Shown here: piece by piece, positions 25,201 to 38,590 of the stretch
Layout of the letters: each line of letters starts with the position of its first letter
How positions within the stretch are numbered: the first letter of the stretch is position 1
NCBI GenBank assembly: GCA_013396915.1
Contig: VWZL01002229.1
Coordinates: 682,001 to 746,000, forward strand
Source of the DNA: Stercorarius parasiticus
Taxonomy: Eukaryota; Chordata; Aves; Charadriiformes; Stercorariidae
Direction: 5' to 3'
Length of the DNA: 64,000 bases
The notes under the pieces: model-generated
The model's database searches: none
What the model was told of the DNA's origin: nothing
Seen by the model: the letters and a program-made list of their open reading frames with translations, nothing else
Made by a program: the position numbers and the translations under genes

Positions 25201-28200
25201 AGACTTCACCAAAAAATAGAGAGAAAGGAAAAAAAAATGACAAACTAATGAAACCAGGGGTTAAGTGAATTTAGTTTTGTTCCTTACATAAGTTTTGGTG
25301 TTGTAAAATATGGCACGTTTTGTACTGTGTGTTCCCTCAGAAAGCCAAACAGAAACTTGTCATCATGGTTTTGAGAGCACAAGGCCTCTCCTTTCTCATG
25401 TTTCAACTAAACAGTCTCCATTTGGGCTGAGGAACATATCATATATCATAAATCACTCTCTGATAGATATTTGGCAGCTAGTCAGCACCCCAGGCTATGC
25501 AACGTACAGTTGGAACATTTTTAAGGTGGAATCTAGATTTTGTAACTTAAAGACTTAATAGCATCTCAAAACATTTTACTACTTCCTGGTACAAAAACAA
25601 CAAAAAAATTAAAAAAAAAGACCCAAGAAAGCAGAATTCTCCATATGGTTTTAGGTTCTGAATAATGCATGCATATATACATACATACATATATACAATA
25701 AACCATGGATCTGTAAACCTGCAGGGTTTATTCAACAGAATGAGAACGAAAAATAAATTAAGGAGAATGATTACAGCTAACCCTTATTGCAATGAAATAG
25801 CAAAGAAGTACTGGAATCTATTTTTCATCTGGTAAAGATCTTAACTGTTTCATTGCCTTGGAAGACAAGGGGGTTTAGATGCCCAAGCACATATAGTCCA
25901 GACTCTGATGGTTTTGGTAAGAAGATTTCATCCAAAATTTTTTATCTCGTCAGTTATTTATGAAATGCAGTGCATGCATAACGGAGAGAGACCAGTGATG
26001 AGAAAAATGGTATTAATTAAAGTACACAAATTGTGATAATTAGCCCTTCATTGCAGTGTGTCATTGGTCGACTCAGGACAGTATCCTTTATCATAATTTC
26101 AGGGTAGCGGCAGCTGCTGGGAAGTGTGTTTTGGTTGACAAGGTTATGCAAGAACTGTTTCCCTGAATTTATGCAGTGCATCATGGGACACTTATGGGTT
26201 AACTTTATGTTTTTGGGACGTGTTGTAGTGTTCTCAATGTACTTAGACTGAGCAGTTCTTAGAAGGATGAAATGGAAACAGGAGGAATTGCAGAGCATGT
26301 GGTATGGGGGTTGGATTGGAAGAAGCAGAGACGCATGAGAACAAAAGAAAGCTGCTGCACAAAATCCAGAGCAAGTTAAATTGAAATTAGGTATTTACTG
26401 AGTTTTTTGAAGAACAAAGTGTGACTTTCTAAGTAATTTTTTTATTTAAGCTCTAATCTTACCAGCATTTGAGACTGCAAACAAAATTACACTTAAAAAA
26501 AGTATTTTGCTTAAATTTGATTATGCTACTTTTGTTTAATTTATGCAGTGTTTTGGCAACAGTTTATTTTATTTAAAATGAGACTATGAAAAATTATAAC
26601 TCAGTCTCTGCTTTGCCTTAGTTAGACAGGTTGTTCATGCTGGAAAATTACAGCATTTGTGCTTAAATCCAACCACTAATTGATGATCAAATTTAAAATC
26701 AAGGACAAAAAATCCAGAGCCTTCTGATCTTAAAATGCTGAAAATTTAGTTAAACATTTTGTGTATTAACCTCTCTCTCTGAAGTTTTCTAAAGCTAAGC
26801 ATATAAAATTTGATAGGCAATACCACATTCTGCATTTCCCAAATGGACAGTACAATGACATGGAACAGAGATGTTCTTCCTTGTTATTTGCATGTTTCAT
26901 AGTTTCACTCATCATCTGAATGTCAACAGAGGACTCTGCAAAGTAATTGATATAATGCCTTAGCAAAAATACATTTTCTGTTCTTTATAAAGACAGTTCT
27001 CTGATGGGGCAGCAGGCTATTTAAAACATCAAGAAATGAAAGTCTTTACTAATTTCTGTCCTTGCTGCTCCTTCAACTCACAGTCTAAATGATTAACATC
27101 CTGTTTATATAGATGCATATGCCTACTCAGACATGCTGCAATAACATGCTACAAGGGTCATATAGCGGTTTCTATTCTAACCTTCTTTTCTTGTATCTCT
27201 GAATTTCAATTTTTCACTTTTCAGTCTTGAAAAAGACTGAATAACTTTGCGGTTTTGGTCTATACCTGGAGAAGACTATTTATTTATTCATTACTTAGTA
27301 GGTCAAGTAAGTTTTACTCAGCCCTTGCTAATCTCAGGATTTCCTACAAAGCATATGTGCATATTTATAAACTATGTTGTACTCTCTGAGAACTAAGATA
27401 AGGTTAAAAAAAGAGGTACAGTCCACAGATGTGTCTATGCTTTAGAACCAAGCTCCCAACATTCCCGGTAACAATTTGTGTATATGTATATTTAAATTAA
27501 ATATTAATTTAATCTAAGTTATTAATGCCTATCAAAGCTGCAATACAATAAAAAGGTACAGCCAAATAGACAGAGGTACTTCATGCAGTGTTTAAACCTA
27601 ATAGTTTGGCCCAAAACACCATGAAAATCAACATAATTAATCCTGTAGTCTGCAAAACAATTTGAACACACACCAAAAAGCTTTTTCCTTACAACCTTTT
27701 CAACAGTTAAGGGGGCAGTGTTCTTCCAAATGCTTCAGCTATGTGTTTGTTTTCATGTCTGGATATTAATGAATTAGTGCATTACACAAACAATTTTAAG
27801 AAGGGTTCACACTGTCATTCACATATGCAAATTCTATGTATGAAACTGATAGAACCAAACCCCATCAAGATTGATAGAGATTTTCTGGTGTTGGCCAGTG
27901 ATGAAAGATGGCAGTATCCTCAGTACTAGACTTGTTGCCTTGGTCTCCCTAATGGCCCCATATTTCTGCAAGCAGTACCTCAAGTTGCTGTTAAGAAGGG
28001 AGATTAAATGCACAACTGACTGTGTATTGTCAGACATCAGCAGATCACCAAGAGGGCATAAAATGGTTCAAGAGGTGATGCAGAGCATCATCGGAGTCCA
28101 CAGACTAAGGAAATGACAAGACAGGCTGTGATGGACAATTAGATTTTGAACAGCAGTAAAGATTCCTTGGGTTATGCCAGCCTGTAGCATAGTTTGGACC

Positions 28201-28608
28201 TCTTTCTGATCTTTATTACATGGAACAAAACAGCTTATTTATTTTTATCTGACACAATAATGCTTTTTAGTAATTGTACTAAGAGTAAGACCACTACCGT
28301 TGTGCAGACTGCATACCAAATGAAGACCCAACTTCACAGTTGTCTTAATGGGCTCTGACACAAATGACCTGTAAATCATGTATTGATGGAAAGGAAAAGA
28401 AAAATGTACAAACTCAAGGATGAAAACTGTTATAGTAAGTGAATTGTGTACCCCCAGGGGCTTTTATATTTTGTTCTAACAGTGCCTATCACATGCAAAA
28501 ATGGAGAAAGAAGCTCATGACGCAAGCATTTCAAAATGTCTTGTTAGTATTAACATAAATGAAGCTTTGCTAGAATGTCGGATGCTGCATATATTATTTT
28601 CCCCACTG

Positions 28609-28660
28609 AAAAAAAAAGAAAAAAACCCCAAAAAACGAAAACACCACCACCAAAACCCCA
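28609..28660. repeat. A/C-rich low-complexity tract
   Basis: A-runs broken by CCCC and by a short CACCACCACC stretch. Simple sequence, no function inferred. Confidence 0.7.
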
Positions 28661-29898
28661 AGCTAAATAAATCCCTACTACATCTGGTGAAACCAGCAAT
28701 TCATTCTCCAGGAACAGGTTTAGCTACAAAATTAGATTTTCTCTCTCTTGGTAGATGACACCAACATACTTCAATGAGTTAGACTACAGCCTGACTGTAC
28801 TCTTCACAACTGGATGGTACAGGAGTGTATCAAACTTTGTTTTCCTATGTCTTGAGTGAATGGGATGGGTAGTCCAAAATGTGGCATAACTACTTCTACT
28901 CCTGGTGGTGTCAAGACATTACATGTCTTCTGAGGGAGAACTTTTCAGGGCTGGGAGTTTCAGAAGATATATTAACTCATCTATTATTGACCTCAGCATT
29001 ATTCGTGCAAATAATTGTTAAGAGAAGACCTATATATGAACAGCAAAAGGAAGATACAATAGTAATGTATGTTAGCACATTTTCATACCTCACATTAGTA
29101 CAGGACAGGAATAAAAACATGGTAGCATGGATTTATGTCTACTAAATAGGCATCCAAATCCATATTATGTCTATGTGTCTGTCTTAGCATTGACATTGAC
29201 CTAGATACATAAGTTAGCCTAGAACATATTACTGTCAGAACTTCACTTTGCTTTTACATGTATTTTGGCTGTATCAAGTATTCATAGGAAAAAAAGAATC
29301 CTTGAACTGTAAAAACCTGGGCACCTCCAGAGTGAGGTAGCTCTAACTGGATATATTAAAGATCTCATTTTGATCTTTGTTCTTTTCTCCTGTGTCTTAG
29401 GTCTCAGGTGCTTCTTGCACCTGACGAAATTTTATGTTCATTTTTAAATCTTCAGAAGACTTTTGTAAGCCTACCTATAAGGCTAAAATTAGGTGTCCAC
29501 TGCCACTGAAATTCAGTAAATTGAATAATCTAAGTCTGTAAGGTATCTTTGAAAGTGTTAGGCTTGTTCAACTGAATAAATTATTAACTTGAAATTAATC
29601 TTTCAGTTGTATCCTCACTTCAGTCTGAAACCGAGCACAGCAGAAACATATCTTCCTAAGTTATCTTTGAACAGTGTCCACTCAAGGAAGCCTTTTGGGG
29701 CTGTTATTATTAATAGGGAAATTAAATAAAATTCAGGACACTTACTACAACAGAATACATTGCAACTGTGAACTCTGAATTTTTATTAAGTATCCACATT
29801 TAGTTTTCATTCCTCCCTAATTCTTTCCCACATAATGTCTATTTAGAAATACCTGAAAATATATCAGTGAGGGAGAAGAGAAAGGGATGCTTATTATG

Positions 29899-30048
29899 CA
29901 TCCTGGACTGTATCAAAAGAAGCGTGGCCAGCAGGTCGAGGGAGGTGATTCTGCCCCTCTACTCCGTTCTCGTGAGACCCCACCTGGAGTACTGCTAGAT
30001 GATCTTTAACGTCCCTTCCAACCCAAACCATTCTATGATTCTGTGATT
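29899..30048 (+). mobile_element. 150-bp CR1 relic with large internal deletion (copy D)
   Basis: The left part (about 29899-29995) encodes the CR1 block [18 protein letters not shown] followed by VRPHLEYC in one open frame. At about 29995 it joins directly to the CR1 3' UTR (GATGATCTTTAACGTCCC, CTTCCAACCC) and ends with the tail CATTCTATGATTCTGTGATT. In copy G the same two segments are separated by roughly 450 bp. The tail matches copy G (CCCAAACCATTCTATGATTCTGTGA), so the two belong to the same or a close subfamily. Confidence 0.9.
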
Positions 30049-31599
30049 ACTAGAAAGAGTCAGTAAAGTGTTAGTCTTCCTTGCCTGTAGAAGGGCAGCC
30101 TTGATGACTAAAGTAGACTTGATTTTTTGGGGGATGGGAGGGAGAACATTATTCACTATTAACTATAAAATGGGCTGTGTAAAAGGGAAAAAATGACAGT
30201 CTAGTAAGATTTCTGAGCTGAGATGTTATCTTCTATAATTCAATCATCATTCTTGTTAAACAAAACCAGAAACACCGCTTCCACCAGTGAGGTTAAATAA
30301 GGGGACGCAGAGACTTCTTGGGGTTGTGGACAGAACAAAACCTGTGACTTTGTGTCTAAGAGCACAACAAAAACAGGGCATCTGGGAGGAACAAGGCTAC
30401 CTTTGCAAGGAAACAGTCTTGCACACTTTCTCTTTTTGATACCATAAATTGACCATGAGTGCATCTAAACCCTGAAATGTTTAAACAATGTGTTAGCTAC
30501 AGGAGTAAAGTTTTACTATTTCCTGAATAGTCTTTACTCATCTTCACAGAATGGATCCCAGCCAGCTGCTTTCCAAGCTATGGGAAGACTTCCCATAAAC
30601 TGCTATTTCCATGTGAAGATAAACAGTGGAATCCTTTACACTCACAGGACAGATATGAATATGAGACAAAGAAGGAGAAAAAAAGAAGGAATAGTGTCTG
30701 TAGAAAGCTAAAACTTGCCTCGGGAGAGGTTTAATTCATTAAACATTTTCTAATTGTAAAAGTTCCAGCATGTCCCTTGGGAAGAAAGACACGTGGAAGG
30801 CAGCCTGGCTGCACATGGTGCTTCAGGTGCCAGTGTTTCTGGTAAGGGGATCTGTGGACGTACCAAGCTGCAGTAGGCAGTGCTTCAGGGAATGGCAATG
30901 GTTTCTGCACAGCATGAGGAGAACCTGGGTGCTGTCTAACTGGACTGGAATTTCTGCAACATCGCTCACAGCAACTAGAAATGGCTTCTTTCATATTCAG
31001 TCAAAAAGCAGTTAAACAAACATTTTCTTAAAATGCAGCTGTAGAATGGCCTTGTCTGATTTTTAAAATAAATTAAAATCTCTGTTTGAAACTTAAACAA
31101 ATTGTCTAGTGTTAAACCACCACTCAAAAAATATATATTTTTGGACCTTGAACCCCCACACTGGATAAGTAGATTAGTTTTACCTGCTTCTCTTACTTCA
31201 CCTGCTGTTTTGGAGAGATGATCTCTCCCCATTACTCACTGTACACCTTCAGAAACAGTACTGCAATGTCACGGCAGCACTGAATAGCATCAATTTGAGG
31301 ATCTGACTTGAGGAATTGTTCTTCAAAGAGCAGACAGCAAATATTAACTTCTGAACTTGACTTTCTGTAGAATAATGCTGTCTAGGGCCAGGTACAGAAT
31401 AATTTTCACCACAAGATTATCACCACAATGACCCCCAGAAGCAGTGTAAGACATCTGCTGTGGGAAGTGAGCATGGCACGAAGCCTATAATAAAGGCTAG
31501 AGACTTCAGCCTAACTCCAAAGGAACTGGGTTCTTTACATTATGAAAGTTATAAATGACTGCTTTGCCTAAAAATGAGAACTCTACTCCCATTAAAGAA

Positions 31600-31695
31600 A
31601 AAAATAAACAATTAAAAATAAATAAATAAATAAGAAAGAAAGAAAGAAAGAAAGAGAGAAAGAAAGAAAGAAACAAACAAACAAACAAACAAACA
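31600..31695. repeat. Compound microsatellite (AAAT)n(GAAA)n(AAAC)n
   Basis: Three adjacent tetranucleotide arrays that share the AAA core: AAAT units to about 31633, then GAAA units (one GAGA interruption) to about 31672, then AAAC units to 31695. Each transition is a single base change in the repeat unit, which suggests stepwise mutation within one expanding A-rich array. Confidence 0.95.
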
Positions 31696-34543
31696 CCTCA
31701 TGCTGCAGTTTTGGAACACTTAGACCCTGTCGTCTGTGAGGTTTTGGATGGAGCATCTCCAAGCACCCAGTCAGACTGAGAAACCTGGTCTGGACCCCGT
31801 CTTTCATTTGGTCTTGCTGTTTAAAGACTCAGAAGAAACTCTCTTCTATTCAGCTGACAATGCAAACTGTAATCCACTCTATTTTTATACAATGGAAAAA
31901 CAGTCAGAATTTATTCGCAAAGCAACCCCTCCATTAAGCGTGTTGTATTAATGTACATCCAACCTTCTACACAGTGAAAACACGAAGTCTTTATGGTTAC
32001 TGACGAAATCCACAGTTCATCATGTTTTATTTGCTGAAAAGGAAGAAGCGACTTGGCCATATTCCTAGGGGAAAGATAGCCTGTCATATTTGCCAAGATT
32101 TATTTGTGAAAAAGCACTGAGGATGATATTTTTTGTGCAACCCCCACTGTTTCTGTTTTGAGCACCATTATCAGACACTGAATTTCAGGGATTCATTTGA
32201 AATCAAAATCACAAGCAGTGAAGGAAGGCTTTTCTCTACTGCATTCATTGGCTCCTCCACTTGGTTATTCAAAATTTCCGTATAATTATGATTGCATATT
32301 TTAACGTCACGCATCTGGTTCTGCCTCTCCCTGCATTTGTTTCCCTGTTCCCAAGATAATTACATTTTGACAAAAATTTATTGAGACATCTGTTTTTTGC
32401 TTCAGATCTCTAGGTCATTCTGCAGCCGCAACAGCGGCGCAGCACAGCTCAGCCATTTTCACCAGGGAGGGGGCTGCAGTAACTAAACTGATGGCCAGAT
32501 TGGGGGGAATCTCAGTATAAATCTGCCAGATGGTTTAAGGTGGAAAGTGGCAGGATACTTGGGAATGAAAGGGGAGATGAAGAAGAGTATCTTTCTGATA
32601 ATGCTATCTTTCCAGCACTTCTAGTTCATCTCTAAAAACGCAAATTCACACAAAATCAGCAGTGCCAGCAAGCAATCACTCTGACTGTCAAGAAATGCTG
32701 AATTAGGGCAGCAAGTGACAGGTAAGACTGTCAAAAGTAGAAGGAATTTATAATATCACAGTAAACAGAATCTAGATTAGAGAATTTTGTGAAACAGCAG
32801 GCAGGAATAAAACAATTCATTGAAAGGAGAGGGCAAGTACACGGTCTATGTGGTTTAAAACCACAGCCATCCTGGCTGGCCCAAATTTGGAGCTGTGGCA
32901 CAGTAATCCAGATTACATTTCAGCTTCACGTTTGCATGTGGCTACCTCAGAATTTAACACATACAGTAGGAAAATGGTGTGATTCAAAGGCTGCACCATC
33001 AGATGTTACTCAGGAGAAGAAGCAGGAGCTAGAATGCTTTGTAACTTCTGCCACCGCAACTTAGTCCTAAAATTAACTGCCAGTCTCCCTTAGCAGTGGT
33101 ATTACTTCCCTTTTTTCTCCATTCACTTTGAGCGTGTGTTACAGATGTTGTGTGGATGCTCAGCCATATTTCCCATCTCATGAACTACCAAAATAGCAGT
33201 GAACGCTGACATTATCCCTGCATTTATGTTCAGATAGGGTAGGGAGAACTTGGAAATATTATTAGGAGTCTAAAGGGCACTTTAATAAACTCTTCCCAAA
33301 TCCCAAACAAACCACAGTTTATCATTATTAAAGCTCACCTTAGCTAAATCCTACATAATGAAAAGTTTCCTGTTACTCTGTAGGACTCCTCTCACAAAAT
33401 GCAAAGTTAGCCTTTCAAAAATCAACAGAAAAAGTTAACTTTTCCAACCTTTCTTTAATCAGAGAAATACCCATTTTGTACCATGACATCCATGACTTAT
33501 TGCCTCATCATATTTTGGAAAGCAGGAGCTGCTTTCTTGTAGAAAACAGAGTTTGTCTTTCAGCTATGGGAAATTAACTACTCTTGAAGATGTGATGTTT
33601 ACTCCATACCCCAGGGCAAAACACATGGCTTACACTCTATCCATCCCCTAATGTAGTGTAAGAAAGACAGAGTGTTTGTGGGCCACAAAAGGAGTTACTT
33701 TATGCAGTAACTATTTTTATGTGAACTGAAACTAGTTAGTAGCCATCCCCTGAAGAGAAAGATGCATCGCAAAAAGAATAGGTGATCGTTATTGCCTGTT
33801 AACTCCACAGACTAAAACAACACAAGAGGAAGAGTAAAAAGATTTATTTTTTTTTAATAATAATGTAACACAGTAATTCTTTGGGTTAGGTCATTAGATT
33901 CAGAAGGAAATAACTTACAACTGGTACTACGCTATTGCTATTGCAAAGTTTAATTGGCCTTTACAGAGAACTTCTTCCCTTGCACCTCAGAGTGATCACT
34001 GGGCATTTCTGCTTGCTGGACAATTTTGTGATGGGTACTCTTGATAAGAAGATATATTCTTCTTCCTAGTTTCTTTGTTGTCCCCTCTGTTTTAATGGTC
34101 TCCAAGTAAATTTACATCTGAGCAAGCAGCCTGACTTTGAGAAGTTAAAAAGGTGTGTTTTGGAGAAAGGAGAAGGGAAGAACCTACTGCCTTAACTGAT
34201 TCCCGTGTTTCTGGGAAAATAAATGTTTCCAGACCCACCCATAATCCTGGGAAGCAGCTGAATGCAGGGTGCATATACTGGTGAGCACGTAGACCATTGG
34301 CAAACGCTGTTCCACTTGTTCAGCTGAATATTGCCCTTAAGAAATTTCCCTTTATGGGATATATGAGGTGTAAACTCAATCTCCATCTTTACTCAGTTTC
34401 TGTCCTTTACCGAGCTTATATTGCTGGCTGTGCCAAGCCACAGTGATGACTGTGTCAACTTTAGAGGTTACCCCAAGAGGCCCTGCAAACACATCTCAGG
34501 TGTAGAACTCATTGCAATCTCAGATGAGGTCATTCAGATGAGA

Positions 34544-34569
34544 CAGGCAGGGTATCCAGGCAGGGTATC
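34544..34569. repeat. Perfect 13-bp tandem duplication
   Basis: CAGGCAGGGTATC occurs twice in direct contact. It is probably a replication-slippage event. Confidence 0.85.
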
Positions 34570-37500
34570 AGCTGCATGATATCTCTTTTGCAGCATGAGG
34601 AAAGTGCACTGTTGAGAGAAGCTCATAAAAGCCTACTTAAAACCAAAAGGACCTCAAGCACCGTTCACTTTTTTTCATTACATTTTCTGTAGATACAAAC
34701 ATGACAACCCAAGCTGTTTGTACTTAAACCCAAACTGAGTGTGTAGGGAAGAAAACAAACAGATAAACAAACAAAGCCCACAAAGCCAAACAACACATTC
34801 CTTGATTTTTCCCTGTATTAGTAGAATCAAGTGCAGTTTATTTAGCTTCGTGAAATCTCTGACAATAAGCATTAACAAAGAGGATGAAATGTATCTAGGA
34901 CAAAGGAAGACCCAAACCCCTACAGCTGACATGTTTGTTAAAGCCAGATGTTTTGCTGGCTGCTCAGATTTGATAAATGTTACAATGATAATGACCACCG
35001 TATAACAGAAATTATATCTTACAGGCCCATTCATAATTTTTTCCCATGTCATTGTTCACAAAGGCACAATGTTTGTGGTTTATTAAAACAGAAATATTTC
35101 TGTAAATTTTTAGTGTGTGCTCTTATTTGTTGGCTGCTGTGTGTTCCTGTGGTTTAATGCATCTGTTTATGCCACATTCACTATGGCAAGTTTTATCTGA
35201 CACAAACAAAAAGCATTTTGATTCTTGAATTAATAATACGCAAATCAGAACTGTGATTGAACAAGAGCCATTCAAACAGTTTGAGCAAATGCAATGTTTT
35301 AGTTTAATCCAGTTAATAAAACAGCAATTCTTCCTCTTGAGTGTTGAAAATTGCTCTGTTTTCATAGGTAACAGTATTTTACAAGACTTCAGGGCACTTT
35401 AGGAATATTTTCAGTAAAAGGAGACAGAAAAATATACATGCTGCTATCTTGCAAGTTGCATTTGCACAGTTCATTGCAGTGACTTGCTGAATTGGCTTTT
35501 TGGAAAGATGTTAATCCCATAATAATGCTGTCAGTGCTCTAAAGGTTTCTTAAACCAAGACCTCTCTCCCACACTGAATCTGAATTTATTTCTGCTGTGA
35601 GAGTTCTCAAAGTATTGTATTTGAACCCAAATATGTCACTGAATTGCAACATAGAATAGTCCAATTCTATAGGGCCCAGCAAGAACAAGTAAAGGATTTT
35701 AGTTGTTCTAAAATGCAATCCTAAGACTACATCTCACTCGCAAGGCTGACTTCCTAAATTCTACCCAATAAATATTTTCTGCATTCTTGATAGGAAAAAA
35801 GTGGTTTGGTATTCTTCACAACAATATGCGTACACAAAATTATTCTTTTTTTCATTCTTTTCAACGATGCAGTGCCACAAAAAGTGAGTATCTCTCTCAT
35901 GACATGAGAATTAGCACAATAATCAGACATGTTTGGGGATGTTATCCAAGGAAGGCTCTAACAGAGTGATCTACAGCCTGATTTTGGAGTCCCAGATCCT
36001 GAAATACCTGACAGTATTCCAGTAGAAGTCAAACATTCAGCCACACCAAAAGAACAGCTGAGAAACAGCAAGGTGTGTTTGTTGCATCATTTTTCTGCCA
36101 GCTGCGCCTCCTGCAAAAAATCCTGTAATAAGGCTGCTGTGTACCTCTGTGTGCTTCCCTTCACTCCAAACTTATTGTTGTGGGACAGGAGAAATTCCTG
36201 ATCTTTGGACAGACAATGTAACTGCATCATACTTCACCATGTTCTGGTACTGCACAGTTAGTCTTATGAGTTTGTTTTGTATGTCCTCTCCACCTCCTTG
36301 CAACCACATACAGTCCTTCTTTTATGGCTGGTAAGAGTAACCTGAAAGGGTCAAAATAATTTTGAACAAGTGTTATTCTTGACTAGTCTCTGCACGGCTT
36401 ACGTTGAGCAAAGGGTCCCACTTTTTTTTCGTAATCCCTGGGAACAGCGTGAGCATGTAGTAACAGCCTCTGGCAGGTTGGGTCGGCCTTCAACTCACTG
36501 CACACAGAGAGAAGAAGAACTGCAACTACTCACATCCTCTGTGATGATAAAACACGTGCGGCCATTAGAATTTGTGCTGTCGGACAGAACTTAGAAGAGA
36601 AAAAAGTTCATTTATTCCTTTATCCCTAGAAATAAAAAAGAGCCCATCTATTTCATGCAGATCAGAAAGTGTGGGACAACTGATGAGTTCAGCTGGTGCA
36701 TAAGCTTTACCTACCACTGCATAGTCTTCATTTCCCTGTCATAAATCAGTCAGGAGACTTACTGCTTACTTGCACAGCTACGCTATTGTCTGTCTGTCTC
36801 TGCTGTTCCACTTCAAGGAACTGCTGGGCCATTTTCTCCCAGTGTTACTAAGCTAGAGCCTTTCCAAAGGAAACTGTCATGCATCTTGTTTTGGAAGTTT
36901 ACAGGAGAGGAGTTATTTCAAATTCCTTACAGAAGGAATCCTATAGCTGCGGGCTGGCTCCCAGCCCCCTGCTTCAGCAAGCTCCATCACGCTCTGTTTC
37001 AGACTCCTGAGGAGAAGGGGGTCCTTGTTACAAACGTGGACATTGTTCTTGTGTTAGCCAATACCCTAGGAGTCGAATCAAGGTCTGGGGTAAGTTAAAC
37101 AAGGTAATCTAAGCATATGAGGTATGTCGCAATGTTGCAGTTCACTTAGAACTTGTTTACCAGCACTCTTCCTCCTTCTGCACATCTCAGATGGAAACAA
37201 AACCTAGAAAACTGCAAAACAAGTGTGATTCTTGCTCTTGTAGTATTTGTACCCCAAAGGAAAGGACATTCTCACAAATTCCCCAAGCAAGCTAAATCTT
37301 GTGAGAGTCCCCCGTGAAAATATTACACAAACCCTGTAAGTACAAATATTTTTCTGCATTGAAATAATCCTCCCAAAATTTATGGCCCTTCCCAGCACTG
37401 CCATTGAGAAGCTCATCACTTCCTCCGTGACTTCATTCAAAGAAATCACTTTTCAGTAAAAACAACAACGTTGCCAATAACAGAAGGAACTTGGCATAAG

Positions 37501-37900
37501 CTGTTCCACAAAGTATTATCCACTGCGGCTACTAAAACTTTTCAGTTTTCTTGCAGCAGCGCAAAGTACAGCTATACAGCCTCTAATCCTAAAAGTAAAT
37601 CAGATGAGGGAAAATGGCAAGGATACTCTAGTGGGTGTAGGTGTCAAAGTGCTGTTAGGAGGCGGCTGCAGGAATAGCCTCTGTGGAAGACTTTGGGGCT
37701 GACCCGTGCCAGACATAGATGACTCTAACAGACCCACAACAGGACACAGCTGAACCTGTCAGCCAAGCTGGTGACACTTTGGGGAAAATGTGTTTAAGAA
37801 TGGTCAAAAAACACTGCACAGGCAGTGAGGAATGAGGAGAAAAGTCTGAGAAACAACCCTGTGAACAACAAGGTCAGACATGGAGGAAGAGCTGGAACAG

Positions 37901-38078
37901 AGATTCCCCTACAACCCCTGGAGGAGACCACACTGGAGCAGGTATTTCCCTGCAGCCCATGGTGAGGACCGTGCCAGAGCAGACACCCACACTGCTGCCC
38001 ATGGAAGACCCCGTGCTGGATCAGGCGGTTATTTCCTGAAGGACTGCAACCTGTGGGAGGGACCACACTCTAGACCAG
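37901..38078. repeat. Four diverged ~41-bp tandem units inside the LTR
   Basis: Units: 37901-37941, 37942-37982, 37983-38024 and 38025-38078. The first three end in GAGCAG or GATCAG after a CCCATGG or CCCTGG..GACC core; the last is longer by about 12 bp. The array is part of the LTR or neighbouring retroviral sequence, not an independent satellite. Confidence 0.7.
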
Positions 38079-38292
38079 AGGAAGACTGTGAGGAGGAAGC
38101 AGCAGTGGAGGGGAGCTGTTATGGACAGACTGTAACCCCCTATTCCCCATGTCCCTGTGCCATTTGGGGAAGGGGTGAGAAAGAAGATTTGGGAATGAAA
38201 GAGTGAAGTTAAGCCTTGGAAAAGGGGGGAGGTGGAGGGAAGATGTTTTAGATTTTGTCTTTGTTTCTCATCCAACTCTATTTTTAACTGGC

Positions 38293-38298
38293 AATAAA
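38293..38298 (+). terminator. LTR poly(A) signal (AATAAA)
   Basis: Canonical AATAAA about 185 bp before the LTR end, followed by a T/G-rich segment. It fixes the orientation of the LTR as plus. Confidence 0.6.
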
Positions 38299-38590
38299 TC
38301 CAATTAATTTTCCACAAGCCAAGTATGTTTTGCTTGTGAGGATAATTTTCAAATGACCTCCTTGTCTTCATCTCAATCCACCAACTTTTTCATCTTATTT
38401 TCTCTCCCCTGTCCTTTGAGGACAGGGAGTGGGAGAGCAGCTGGGTAGGGGTCTGGCAGCCAGCCAGGGTCAACCCACCACAGACATAAAAGGAGAAATT
38501 CTGGTTTCAAGAAAGTTGAAAATAAACAACGACACAACCTTCAGGTCCGCAAGGAGTGATTTTGAACAGCCAGATCTGGTTCCTCTAATG

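Larger units (their letters stand above)
16614..29898. other. Long non-genic stretch, no gene recognised
   Basis: Thirteen kilobases without a recognised transposon or exon. Visible structure: CT-rich patch near 17456-17470, ATT/GTT repeat near 18926-18948, AT island at 19180-19291, A-run near 21217-21236, C-run near 23751-23759, A-rich patch near 25590-25620, alternating TA/TGCA patch near 25666-25697, and A/C-rich patch near 28609-28660. Short frames, for example around 22618-22870 and 27834-28116, overlap on both strands and have no family resemblance. Conserved non-coding elements cannot be seen without alignment. Confidence 0.5.
30049..37641. other. Non-genic stretch, no gene recognised
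   Basis: No exon or named transposon was recognised apart from the microsatellite at 31600-31695 and the 13-bp duplication at 34544-34569. A somewhat GC-richer patch at 30765-30970 has overlapping frames on both strands and is not convincing as an exon. A T-run lies near 33846-33853. The stretch at 36090-36200 resembles an LTR R/U5 weakly but was not called. Confidence 0.5.
37642..38482 (+). mobile_element. Endogenous retroviral LTR with internal 41-bp repeats
   Basis: The right end is clear: after an AATAAA signal (38293-38298) the sequence runs through a TTTTGCTTGTGAGG-like GT-rich stretch and ends in CAGGGTCAACCCACCACA at 38482, a typical avian LTR terminus in CA. The left edge is less certain; TGTCAAAGTGCTGTTAGG at 37642 is a plausible TG start. 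No target-site duplication matching GACAT was found on the left. The interior (37901-38078) contains four diverged ~41-bp units. Frames on both strands through it are repeat artefacts. Family (ERVL or ERVK) is not decided from sequence alone. Confidence 0.75.

Noticed and set aside
30731..31015. Facing frames of 81 and 87 residues
   Set aside because: Open on both strands over the same bases with no recognisable protein family. A shadow pair in moderately GC-rich DNA.
36090..36200. Possible R/U5 end of another LTR (AATAAGGCTGCTG.. followed by TGTGGGACA)
   Set aside because: The poly(A) signal is imperfect, no U3, TATA or TG start was found upstream, and no target duplication is visible.
37794..38206. 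Overlapping frames of 90 and 108 residues on opposite strands
   Set aside because: Both fall in the 41-bp repeat region of an LTR; the composition follows the DNA repeat and resembles no host protein.
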